Below are positions 43,393 through 52,400 of a stretch of DNA of 64,000 bases, piece by piece (position 1 is the stretch's first letter; each line of letters begins with the position of its first letter). The notes beneath the pieces are model-generated. The model was not told the DNA's origin and did no database searches. It saw only the letters and a list, made by a program, of their open reading frames with translations. Location of the stretch: assembly GCA_016234595.1 (NCBI GenBank), contig JACRBG010000029.1, positions 105,212 to 169,211 on the forward strand, in the 5' to 3' direction. This stretch comes from Chloroflexota bacterium. GTDB lineage: Bacteria; Chloroflexota; Anaerolineae; Aggregatilineales; J027. Made by a program: the position numbers and the translations under genes.

Positions 43393-44637
43393 TTAGTCGC
43401 TTAATGTCTCTGCGACGATCTCCATCGTTTCGGCAGCTTCTTCCGGCGTCATGTCGCCATTGAACAATGCTGCTGTGGTATCCAAATGGGCTAATGCAAG
43501 ATTGCGTGGCAGCACTTGATCATAATAGAGCTGCAAAAGGGATGCTTCACTCAACAAAGCGCTGGTTTGAGCAACTAAAGGGTCTTCAATTCTTGCGCCC
43601 ACAAGCGCAGAAAAAGTATTGGCGGCAAATTGCATATCAAGGAATTCTTGGGAGGTAAACAATTCAATCAAGATACGTTCGGTCTCAGGTGGGGCTTTCC
43701 AAGAAATCGCATAGGCATCGGATGTTCCGCCCACCATGCCTGTCATTGCAGTAGGGTCATCCACGATGGTGGGGAACGGTATCACTTGATACTGGTCATA
43801 TTGGTCACCACTTTGCCCCCGCAAGTCGGGAAATACCCAACTACCAGCCAACAGCATGGCTGCTCGGCCTTCAACCATATCAGTGATGTAGTCGCCATCA
43901 GCAAGGCTCGCGGTCATAAAATCCGGGGTAAAACAGTTTGCATCAACAATTTCTCGCAACTTTTTGCCAGCTTCGATAAATACGGGATCATCAAACCCAA
44001 CGCTCTCGCGGTTCGCGGCTGCTGCAAATTCATCAGCACCACCTAGGCGAGTCACAAGGTATGAAAACCAATGGCTACCCGGCCATTTTTCGCTGTTAGC
44101 AAAGGAAATTGGAATAATGCCTGCTTCATTGAAAACCGCACAGGCATTAAGTAAGGATTCCCAGTCAGTAGGCAATTCAAGGTTATAGGCTTCGAAGAGG
44201 GCAGGGTTAACAATCATCACAACTGCGGCTAATGAGAGTGGAATGGCATAGTGCTTGTCTTCAAAAGTAAAAGGGCTTAATGAGGCAGAAATGAAATTTT
44301 CGCCCAATTCACCGTCAAGCTCTTGGATTTCACGCACGGCCCCTTTATCAACAAATTCCTTTAAGGTGCCCCCCCCCCATGTTAGAAAAACATCTGGTTG
44401 GGAGTCGCTATCGACGGCAAGAATAATATCATTTTTAAATTGCTCAGTCTGTAATTGCATGACATCGATAAAATACTTATCCTGCGAATTGTTGAAATTA
44501 TTGATGAGGGTCGTAAACCCTCCATTAACATGCCAGAGAGTTATGGTTATTCGCTCATTAGAATCCTGTGATCTTGTGACTGGCACGGCAGTCCACATGA
44601 ACCCTATAACTACCATAATGGCGATGAGTCGTTTCAT
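43393..44637 (-). CDS. Orphan family-1 extracellular sugar-binding protein
   Basis: 414 residues. A signal peptide (LIAIMVVIGFMWTAVPV) is followed by ITITLWHVNGGFTTLIN and a two-lobe solute-binding fold with EKWPGSHWFSYLVTRLGG. It is paralogous to the transporter-linked protein at 17187-18482 but has no permease or ATPase gene nearby. It is followed by a Cache kinase gene after a hairpin. It likely presents a sugar to the kinase rather than to a transporter. ATG has GGAAAGAGATAAGA upstream. Confidence 0.9.
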   Translation of the reverse strand: MKRLIAIMVVIGFMWTAVPVTRSQDSNERITITLWHVNGGFTTLINNFNNSQDKYFIDVMQLQTEQFKNDIILAVDSDSQPDVFLTWGGGTLKEFVDKGAVREIQELDGELGENFISASLSPFTFEDKHYAIPLSLAAVVMIVNPALFEAYNLELPTDWESLLNACAVFNEAGIIPISFANSEKWPGSHWFSYLVTRLGGADEFAAAANRESVGFDDPVFIEAGKKLREIVDANCFTPDFMTASLADGDYITDMVEGRAAMLLAGSWVFPDLRGQSGDQYDQYQVIPFPTIVDDPTAMTGMVGGTSDAYAISWKAPPETERILIELFTSQEFLDMQFAANTFSALVGARIEDPLVAQTSALLSEASLLQLYYDQVLPRNLALAHLDTTAALFNGDMTPEEAAETMEIVAETLSD

Positions 44638-44960
44638 TCTTATCTCTTTCCACCCAAATCAATCTTCATAATGGCACTGTTGATATATAATTAATTTCTT
44701 CAGCTCGATGATAGTCTCCTTTAGTTAATATTAACAATAAAAAGTTTATAGTCAAGGAAAATAGTAAAATCTGGGCCTAGAAGTAGGGTTTATATCATCA
44801 GTAAACAAATCAAGATTCTCATGTAGCGCTTTTGTCACCGTTATCATTTTACATTTTGGATTTGTTCCAGTTCGTCGGACAGTTATGGCATCGCCGGAGG
44901 AGCAATCGAGGCGCTAGAAGCAGAGCTGGAAATGACACTCATGAGGCTTGCGACAAGGCA
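44638..44960. other. AT-rich intergenic region, left flank of the repeat-bounded segment
   Basis: No gene is called. 44690-44830 is AT rich and should contain the promoter of the binding-protein operon, but I cannot pick one hexamer pair. On the plus strand 44910-44957 reads EAELEMTLMRLATRQ, vaguely like the coiled-coil of a serine recombinase, and this is too short to call. Confidence 0.4.
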
Positions 44961-45022
44961 AAACGAAAACCAGCAAGATTACCCCTGCTGGCTGTTCGTC
45001 CAAAGTACATAGCTGTACTCCA
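44961..45022. repeat. 62-bp direct repeat, left copy (candidate att site)
   Basis: 57 of 62 positions match 54614-54675, in the same orientation. It has the inverted repeat ACGAA..CCAGCA / TGCTGG..TTCGT and ACATAGCTGTAC. Unlike the right copy, no tRNA body is attached; only the last 7 bases resemble the tRNA 3' end (TGGAGTA against TGGGGTA on the minus strand). Confidence 0.8.
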
Positions 45023-45094
45023 ATATGGAGATCGGATGAAATAGACCTATCTATTGCTTCGGGAAGTAGGCAAGCTGCCTACCCCAGAGGTCCA

Positions 45095-45188
45095 GAGTCA
45101 ATTCCGTTAATTAGTTACCACCGATCCGGGCGCCTTTTGATTTTGAACAACTTCTGAAACATCAGATTCAAAGTTCGGAGTCAATTCC
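45095..45188. repeat. Pair of GAGTCAATTCC direct repeats upstream of the ParA fragment
   Basis: GAGTCAATTCC occurs at 45095-45105 and 45178-45188, 83 bp apart (about eight turns), the second copy ending 16 bp before the ParA ATG. It is a possible operator or centromere-like pair left from a replicon or element. Confidence 0.4.
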
Positions 45189-45204
45189 ATAGAAGGGATA
45201 TATC

Positions 45205-45585
45205 ATGACTCAAATCTATGTTCTTACCAATCATAAGGGCGGCGTAGGGAAATCTATGTCCGCGACGAATATCGCGTTTGGCATCTCACAGATGCTCGCC
45301 CAGTTCGGCGCTGCCAATCCTCGGGTGCTCTTGATTGATACCGACAGTCAAGAACACGCCACCCTCGTTACCACCAACCGCAACGACTTTGGACGGGATA
45401 ACAGTCTGTATACCGTGCTAAATGCGGATCGCCGCGACGCTGCCACCGTTCTGAAGGAATGTACTTTAGAGGGCAATGTAACCATGAACGTTTTCACCCT
45501 TCTGGGCACTGAACAATGGGTTGTTTTACGAAGGCTCTTGGGCCGAGATATCTTTGTTGAAAACCCCAAGAGTGGAACTCAGTAG
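45205..45585 (+). pseudogene. ParA-like ATPase, C-terminally truncated
   Basis: 126 residues. The deviant Walker A is intact in NHKGGVGKSMSATNIA and the Walker A' Asp in VLLIDTDSQ, as in ParA/Soj proteins that normally run to about 250 residues. After about residue 100 the sequence stops matching and ends early, so the rest of the ATPase core is missing. ATG 45205 has GAAGGGATATATC. It overlaps by 60 bp the end of a convergent truncated gene, consistent with a deletion between them. It may derive from a mobile element's partition locus. Confidence 0.7.
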
Positions 45586-45846
45586 GCCAGATTTTTTGCT
45601 TCGCTTAGTACCATTTTGCCGATTTAGCATGACCAATGCTTGCCGGGTTACGTCGTTGCTTGGATTAATGTAGAGCGCCCGTTCAAGGCAATAGCGGTAT
45701 TCCGCGCTATGGGTGACTTGTGTAGCTGCCCACAGCCAATTGGTTTCTACATTCGAATCCTCTTGCAGGGCAGTCGCAAAAGCTGGACTATAGGCGGTGA
45801 TAGTGGGCAATTGTGGATAGATAGGTTGTTGATTGAGCTTAGCCAT
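45526..45846 (-). CDS. Small TPR-like protein, possibly truncated
   Basis: 106 residues. The central block NWLWAATQVTHSAEYRYCLE followed by RALYINPSND matches the TPR-type motif seen in larger Chloroflexota membrane proteins. The C-terminal 35 residues overlap the ParA fragment antisense and look non-native. ATG at 45844-45846 has a strong AAGGAG site, so it is probably translated. No function is assigned. Confidence 0.55.
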   Translation of the reverse strand: MAKLNQQPIYPQLPTITAYSPAFATALQEDSNVETNWLWAATQVTHSAEYRYCLERALYINPSNDVTRQALVMLNRQNGTKRSKKSGLLSSTLGVFNKDISAQEPS

Positions 45847-45909
45847 GATGATGTCTCCTTATCGTTCAGCGATTTCAGGGTTGCTTATAAGTCAAGGATT
45901 GTGTAGTTG

Positions 45910-46521
45910 CTATCGAACCAAAATTCGCATTCCTAGCCCAACGAGTAAGCACGCGGTTGCCAGACTAAGGCCTTTTTCAAATCGAGTATTCCGAAGCCAC
46001 CCTTGCGCTTGGGTTGCGACTATGGCAATGAGGGAGTGCCAGACGAGAATCAATCCAATTTCCAGACTGCTGAGCCCTATGATTGCTGTCGTCACCATTG
46101 CTGGTTTAATGGATTGAGGGACGATCATGTTGTAGTAGATCAAGGTTTGTGGGATATAGGTCGCCATGACCATCATGCCTTGGAGAAAACCAAACTTGTT
46201 ATCCGAATGGGTTTGGTGAGTCGGCTCTTCTGTTGGACGCCGCAATAAGCTCTTATAGCCAGCCCAAAGCCCCATAATGACAATTCCCCCTCCCCCCACA
46301 TGCTCAATTAACAGAAAGTCCGACGAATGGAGGGTCGTCCGCAAACCGATGATATGAATGAGCAATGCCACAAGATTCATCAAAAAGGTCATCAGGGCAG
46401 CACCACCCACGACAGCCAAACCTGCCCGCCGCCCATGTTTGCGAGCTTCATGGAGTGTCATTACGGCAACAGGACCCGGTGATAATGACCAGATGATGAT
46501 AAAGGTTGTCAGTAACCACAT
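45910..46521 (-). CDS. LysE/RhtB-family amino acid exporter
   Basis: 203 residues with six hydrophobic segments. The family signature SLSPGPVAVMTLHEARKHG sits in the first helix and loop, and AALMTFLMNLVALLIH in the next. The family exports amino acids or derivatives through the inner membrane. ATG at 46519-46521 has AAAGGA upstream. It is divergent from the LuxR-type giant regulator, whose GGGTGAAT repeats lie in the shared intergenic region, so co-regulation is possible. Confidence 0.85.
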   Translation of the reverse strand: MWLLTTFIIIWSLSPGPVAVMTLHEARKHGRRAGLAVVGGAALMTFLMNLVALLIHIIGLRTTLHSSDFLLIEHVGGGGIVIMGLWAGYKSLLRRPTEEPTHQTHSDNKFGFLQGMMVMATYIPQTLIYYNMIVPQSIKPAMVTTAIIGLSSLEIGLILVWHSLIAIVATQAQGWLRNTRFEKGLSLATACLLVGLGMRILVR

Positions 46522-46596
46522 GAGGTTTTCCTTTGGCTATGGCTTGGTCGTTCATTTACTTATAGCAGGCCAAGAATTAAGGAAGCATCATCCGAA

Positions 46597-46645
46597 GGGT
46601 GAATTATTTGAAATGGGGGGTGAATTGTTGATGAAGGGGGTGAAT
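46597..46645. promoter_or_regulatory. Three phased GGGTGAAT repeats
   Basis: GGGTGAAT at 46597-46604, 46618-46625 and 46638-46645, with steps of 21 and 20 bp, the last copy ending 82 bp before the regulator start. Two-turn phasing puts all sites on one helix face. The word resembles MalT-type boxes (GGGGA-TGAGG) used by LuxR/STAND activators. Confidence 0.65.
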
Positions 46646-46727
46646 CTTTTCAGAGCTAGGCCAGATCTCCGACACTTCCCTATAATGGTAGACAACCCAA
46701 ATAGTAAAAGCAATAAAGCAGGTTTCC

Positions 46728-49358
46728 ATGATGCCTCATCATACAATAACGTCACCGACGCCCTTTATCGGACGCACCCGTGAGCTAAACAAGCTAGGTG
46801 TATTGCTCAAGCGGCCCGATACCAAACTCATTTCAATTATTGGGCCGGGAGGCATTGGTAAAACTCGTCTTGCGCAAACCCTTGAGGAACAACATCAAGC
46901 AGATTTTGAGGGGCAGGTCTATTTTGTACCCCTGCTGAATCTAACTGAAGTCCGTCAAATCCCCAGCGCAATTGCGAACAGCATCGGGTTTACCTATTTC
47001 GATGATTCCAACAGCTTAGAGTCTTTGTTGAATTATCTAAAAGATAAAAAGCTGCTCTTGGTGTTGGATAATTTTGAACATCTACTTGACGGGGCCGATT
47101 TGGTAAATGCCCTTGCGACCGCCTGCCCTCAAATCAAACTCGTCATTACCTCCCGTGAAAAACTCAATCTTCGTAGTGAAATCAGTTTTTTGATGGAGGG
47201 CTTACGCTTTGAAGACACCCAAACGCTTGAATCGGCTCTGATGGCTGAGGCGATTCAGTTATTTTTGGTGACTGCCCAACGTACCAACCCTGATTTTCAA
47301 CTGACCACTGAAAACCTAGTGGATGTTGTCCGACTCTGCCGTTTGGTGGACGGGATGCCACTCGGTATTGAGTTAGCCGCAGCATGGGTTGATGTCCTTG
47401 TACCAGCCGACATTGCAGGCGAGATTGAACGAAGCGTTCAGTTTCTAGATGTCAAATTACGAGACATGCCTGTTCGCCACCGCAATATGTTGGCGGTCTT
47501 TGAATCCTCTTGGAAATTGTTGACACCTGAACAGCGCGAATATTTAGAAAATATGGCCGTTTTTCGGGGCGGTTTCACTCGCTTAGCTGTCCAAACCGTC
47601 ACCGGGGCTGATGTGCCAATGTTACAAATCTTGATGAATAAGTCGTTTTTGAAACGAATGGATAATGGTCGCTATGAATTACACGGCCTGCTCCGACAAT
47701 ATGCCGAAGAACAACTCGTCAATGCAGGTCGAATTGCTACTCTCCGCCAAAAACATGCCGATTATTTTCTCAGTTGGTTGCATCAACTGGAAAGCAATCT
47801 TAAAGGGGATAATCAACTGACGACCTTACGGGAAATCAGTGCTGACTTCGAGAATATTCGAGAGGCATGGGCCTTTGCTTTAGGTAATGGGAATCATGGC
47901 TCTATTGCCAACGCGCTGGAATCGGTGTTTTTATATTGTCTAATGCACAGTCGCTATATGGACGCCGAGCAATTCTTCCAAAATGCGGAACGTGTTTTGG
48001 CCCATCCATTGGCCTTAAGGGTTAATCTACGGCGGCGTTGGTTGCGACGCTGGCGCGAAGGTGGATTCAGTAGCCAAGAAAATGTGCTGGTTTATCTTGA
48101 ATCTAGCCTGAACTTGTTTGAAACACATGCGTTATCTAAAGATGCGGCTATTTGCAGATTAATGTTGGGTGATGCATTGCGGGATGATAATACCGACTTT
48201 GGCTTGTCAGAGCGCTATCTACGTGAAGCATTGGCCCATTTTCAAGCACAGGATGATGATTTTTATGCGGCATGGGCGTTGCATTTCTTAGCCCGCCTTG
48301 CAGGGCAGACGGGCGGCATTACCCGTGCGATTGACCTCCAACGACAAAGCCTTGAATTGCGACAACGGCGGGGTGACCGAACGGGCATTATCTATTCACA
48401 ATACAATCTGAGTATTGATCTGTTGCTGATGGGCGAATTCGAGCAAAGTGTTCAAATAGCACGGGCGATGGTCGAAAATAGTCAAATGATGGGTGAACGG
48501 TCAGGCCAATTGATGGCAAATACCACCCTTTGCCTCAACCTTCTATTTCAAGGTGATTTAGGTGGCGCTTGGCATATGAGCGAGGAAAATCTAAAAGCTG
48601 CCTCCGAAATCAATCATCTATTTGGGCGCACTTTTGTACTGATTACGCAAGGAATCTGCGCCGGACTGGAAGGGAATATTCTCGATGCCCAGTCAAAATT
48701 ACAATTAGCGGATGAACTCGCCTCACAAGATGTCGCCCGATTTTTTATCAATTGGGGCATGGCTCTGACGCTGTTGCAATCTGATAACGAAAATCTGTTT
48801 TCTCAACACCTGCTTTCGGCCCTCCGCTACGCGCGCGGTACACGAGCAATTGGGGCATCGGTTTGGAGCTTGCTGTTGGGTGGTCTATGGTTAAGCCTAC
48901 ACCATCAGTTGCCACAAGCGGTTGAATTATTGAAGTTGGTAGAGTACCCCGTTGTCGGTAGCTGGCACGAAAACTGGAAGCTGTTTCAAACAATCGTTGA
49001 ACGGGCGGAAAAACATCTATTCTCTGCCGATGCTGTCACGGCGGAGCGTGTTTTATCGCAAGCATACTTAGACGCGCTGGCGGATGATTTAGTTCGGCAC
49101 TTGTGGGGGGACAACCGCGCTGGAGATTTCCCGCAGGAGGTATTGACCGCTAATCAAGGGTTGACCGATCCCCTATCCCTACGTGAATTAGAAGTGTTAG
49201 CCCTGATTGTGTTGGGTCTATCCAATCAAGAAATCGCAGACCGACTGTTTGTGGGGGTCAGTACCGTCAAGAAACACATAACGCACATTTACGAAAAATT
49301 GAACGTCAATACGCGCCCACAAGTCATTCTCCGGGCTCAAAAACTTGGCCTATCATAA
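46728..49358 (+). CDS. MalT-like STAND regulator: NB-ARC, TPR, LuxR HTH
   Basis: 876 residues. TPFIGRTRELNKL leads into Walker A GPGGIGKTRL (about 38-47). Walker B is LLLVLDNFEHLL and the GMPLGIELAAAW motif follows. TPR-like helices run from about 350 to 780, and a C-terminal LuxR helix-turn-helix lies at about 810-876 (LSLRELEVLALIVLGLSNQE). The ATPase switch is expected to oligomerise on an inducer and activate transcription. ATG 46728 has a poor ribosome site, and ATG 46731 is an equal choice. Three phased repeats upstream suggest autoregulation or control of the divergent LysE gene. Confidence 0.9.
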   Translation: MMPHHTITSPTPFIGRTRELNKLGVLLKRPDTKLISIIGPGGIGKTRLAQTLEEQHQADFEGQVYFVPLLNLTEVRQIPSAIANSIGFTYFDDSNSLESLLNYLKDKKLLLVLDNFEHLLDGADLVNALATACPQIKLVITSREKLNLRSEISFLMEGLRFEDTQTLESALMAEAIQLFLVTAQRTNPDFQLTTENLVDVVRLCRLVDGMPLGIELAAAWVDVLVPADIAGEIERSVQFLDVKLRDMPVRHRNMLAVFESSWKLLTPEQREYLENMAVFRGGFTRLAVQTVTGADVPMLQILMNKSFLKRMDNGRYELHGLLRQYAEEQLVNAGRIATLRQKHADYFLSWLHQLESNLKGDNQLTTLREISADFENIREAWAFALGNGNHGSIANALESVFLYCLMHSRYMDAEQFFQNAERVLAHPLALRVNLRRRWLRRWREGGFSSQENVLVYLESSLNLFETHALSKDAAICRLMLGDALRDDNTDFGLSERYLREALAHFQAQDDDFYAAWALHFLARLAGQTGGITRAIDLQRQSLELRQRRGDRTGIIYSQYNLSIDLLLMGEFEQSVQIARAMVENSQMMGERSGQLMANTTLCLNLLFQGDLGGAWHMSEENLKAASEINHLFGRTFVLITQGICAGLEGNILDAQSKLQLADELASQDVARFFINWGMALTLLQSDNENLFSQHLLSALRYARGTRAIGASVWSLLLGGLWLSLHHQLPQAVELLKLVEYPVVGSWHENWKLFQTIVERAEKHLFSADAVTAERVLSQAYLDALADDLVRHLWGDNRAGDFPQEVLTANQGLTDPLSLRELEVLALIVLGLSNQEIADRLFVGVSTVKKHITHIYEKLNVNTRPQVILRAQKLGLS

Positions 49359-49418
49359 GGTTATATGAGCCATTGACTGCTGGTACATCGTCGAAATCTA
49401 TCATACTAGAGGTGTTTT

Positions 49419-52400
49419 ATGCGCTCCACATTCTCAGCTTACATCCCCGTAGACCGCCTAGTAGCTTTGGCTATCGGCCACTCTCTTCCAGAACATGTCA
49501 TTGGCACTGTGCTTTTTGCTGACATTTCTGGGTTTACCCCTTTGACGGAGGGTCTGCGTCAATCTTTGGGGGAGAGACGCGGGGCAGAAGAATTATCAGG
49601 CTATCTCAACCGTGTTTATGATGTATTGATCGCCGAAGTCGAGCGCTACGGTGGCAGTGTCATGGGCTTTAGTGGAGATGCCATTACTTGCTGGTTTGAT
49701 ACAAGAGGACAGTCCATCGCAACATCGGCACAGCGAGCCACTGCCGCCGCGTTAGCCATGCAGAGCACCATGCAGCAATTTGAGAACCTCGCCCTACCGA
49801 ATGGAACAACAACAAGGCTTACGGTGAAAGTCGCCCTCGCATCGGGGCCAGCCCGTCGTTTTGTCGTAGGGAACCCAACGATTCAATTGATGGACGTATT
49901 GGTGGGGAAGACTATAGAAAGGATGGCGATAGGCGAGACTCTTGCCCTTTCGGGTGAAATTTTAATCGATCAATCAACCGCAACACTCCTAGCTGGTGCT
50001 ATACAGATAACCGAACAGCGTATTGATACTGCTACCCCTGAAGTGTTTTCTCTCCTCAAAAGCCTGAATGTGGATGTTGCCCCCATGCCTTGGCCGTCGG
50101 GAGAGTCGGCTACTCTTTCAACCGACATCGTTCATCAATGGGTGCTGCCAGCTGTTGTCGCCCATGTGGAAGCTGGTTTAGGTGAATATCTGACTGAGTT
50201 ACGCTCGGTGGTTGCCTTGTTCTTGGGTTTTGATGGGCTGGATTACGAAGGCGATGTCGAAGCAGGCACTAAGCTGGATGCATTGATCCGTTGGGTTCAA
50301 AGCATTCTAGATCGCCATGCAGGTAATCTCATTCAACTGACCATCGGGGACAAAGGGAGTTATCTGCTCGCCGTTTTTGGTGCGCCTATCGCCCATGAGG
50401 ATGATGCTTATCGTGCGGTCAGTGCTGCCTCTCAACTCAGACTGCCACCCAGTGATTTGAACATAACCGTGCGGATTGGTATTAGTCAAGGCATAACCCG
50501 CACCGGGGCTTATGGCAGTGCAACTCGTCGTACCTATGGTACGCTCGGGGATGAAGTGAACTTGGCGGCCCGGTTGATGCAAAATACCCCAGCGGGCACG
50601 GTGATCGTGAGTGATCGGATTCGCCAGCAAGTCAGCGATACTTTTGAATTTAGGGAACTACCTGCGCTAAAGGTCAAAGGCAAAGCTGAACCGTTATCGG
50701 TTGCCCATGTCATTGAGCGTAAAACGGACGCTGCATCCCGACGCTATAATTTACCCATCATTGGCCGCGAGGCTGAGTTAGCTCAAATCAACACATGGAT
50801 GACCCCTTTATTAGAAGGACATTTTGCGGGGGTGATGGTGCTTTATGGAGAAGCCGGTATCGGCAAAACCCGCTTGGTCTACGAACTCCACCAGCAGTTT
50901 GAAGCGAGTGCTACGCTCAATTGGTTTACGGCCCCTGTTGATGAGGTGTTGCAGCAGTCACTGAACCCATTTGAATATCTCGCACGCATCTATTTTGATC
51001 AACACCCTAACCGCCCCACCGAGGTCAACACCGCACGCTTCCATGAAATCTTTGAGCAGCTCCATGCCGAACTATTACAGATTGGGGGGAGTCGAAGTGC
51101 GACTGTATGGGCTGAACTTGAGCGCACTCGCTATTTTCTAGAAGTATTGGTCGGGCTGCATCCGACAAATCTACAGTTAGCCCAGCTCGACCCTCGACTC
51201 CGTTTGGAAAACACCTTGAGTGCGATTAAGGCACTGCTGCTAGCCGAGAGTTTGCGCCGTCCCCTGCTGCTCCATATTGAAGATGCCCATCTCCTAGACC
51301 CTGATTCGCAGAAACTGTTGGCGCTCCTTACTCGAAATGTCAATGCATACCCTTTTGGCGTGCTAGTGACCAGCCGCTATAGCGACGATGGCAGTCACCC
51401 ACAACTGCCGCTTGATGCCGAGGTACCACATCAAAGGCTTGATCTCATACACCTAACTGCGGCTAATGTGGAACAACTGGTTACTCTGGTGCTAGGCGGT
51501 GTCGTTGGGGCAGCACTCATTGGCTTCATTACTGAAAAAACCAACGGCAATCCCTTTTTTGTGGAGCAGATTGCCCTCGATTTGATGGAGCGAAATCTAC
51601 TCCTCCAACACGATGGACAATGGGTCTTGCGGCCCGGCGCGGAAATGGAAGTGCCTGATGAAATTAATGCTGTACTGATTGCTCGTATTGACCGCCTAGC
51701 CCTTGAGGTCAAAGCCGTTGTGCAAACCGCAGCAGTCTTGGGCCAAGAATTTGAGGTTCAAGTCCTTGTGCAAATGATGCGGGATATTTACCGCGCCGAT
51801 GCCATCCAAGAGGCCGAACAGGAAGGGGTTTGGTTGGCACTTACACAACTCCGTTATTTGTTCCGCCACGCTTTGTTACGGGATGCTGCCTATTCGATGC
51901 AAATACAATCTCGCCTCCGTGAACTCCATCAACTTGCGGCAAATGCGATGGAAACCCTATATGCCGCCGAGTTATCACCGTACTACGGCGAGTTGGCCTA
52001 TCATTTTCAAAAAGCGAACCTGCCCACACAAGAACGTTACTATGCACGGTTGGCGGGTGAACGGGCCGAAACACAATATGCCAATACCGATGCCCTCACT
52101 TTCCTGAATCGAGCTTTAGATTTAACCCCCGCCGATGAGATAGAGACCCAGTATGCCCTTCTCTTGCTCTGTGCCAAAATCTATGGTCGGATCGGCGCGT
52201 CGAGTGAGCGACAACAAGCCCTTGAAAAACTTGAGGCGCTCACGGTTCGGCTCAATGATCCGACCAAACAGGCTGAAGTTGTTTTAGAGCGTGCCGATTT
52301 TCTGCTGACGCTGGGCGACTTTCCCGGTAGTCACGCGGCTTTTCAAACCACTATTAGGTTGAGCCAAGCGAGTAATGAACATCGCCTGAACACAGCGGCG

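Noticed and set aside
44832..45157. Two overlapping plus-strand ORFs across the left 62-bp repeat
   Set aside because: Apart from the stretch shared with the recombinase tail they show no conserved motif; they exist only because the repeat is open in that frame.
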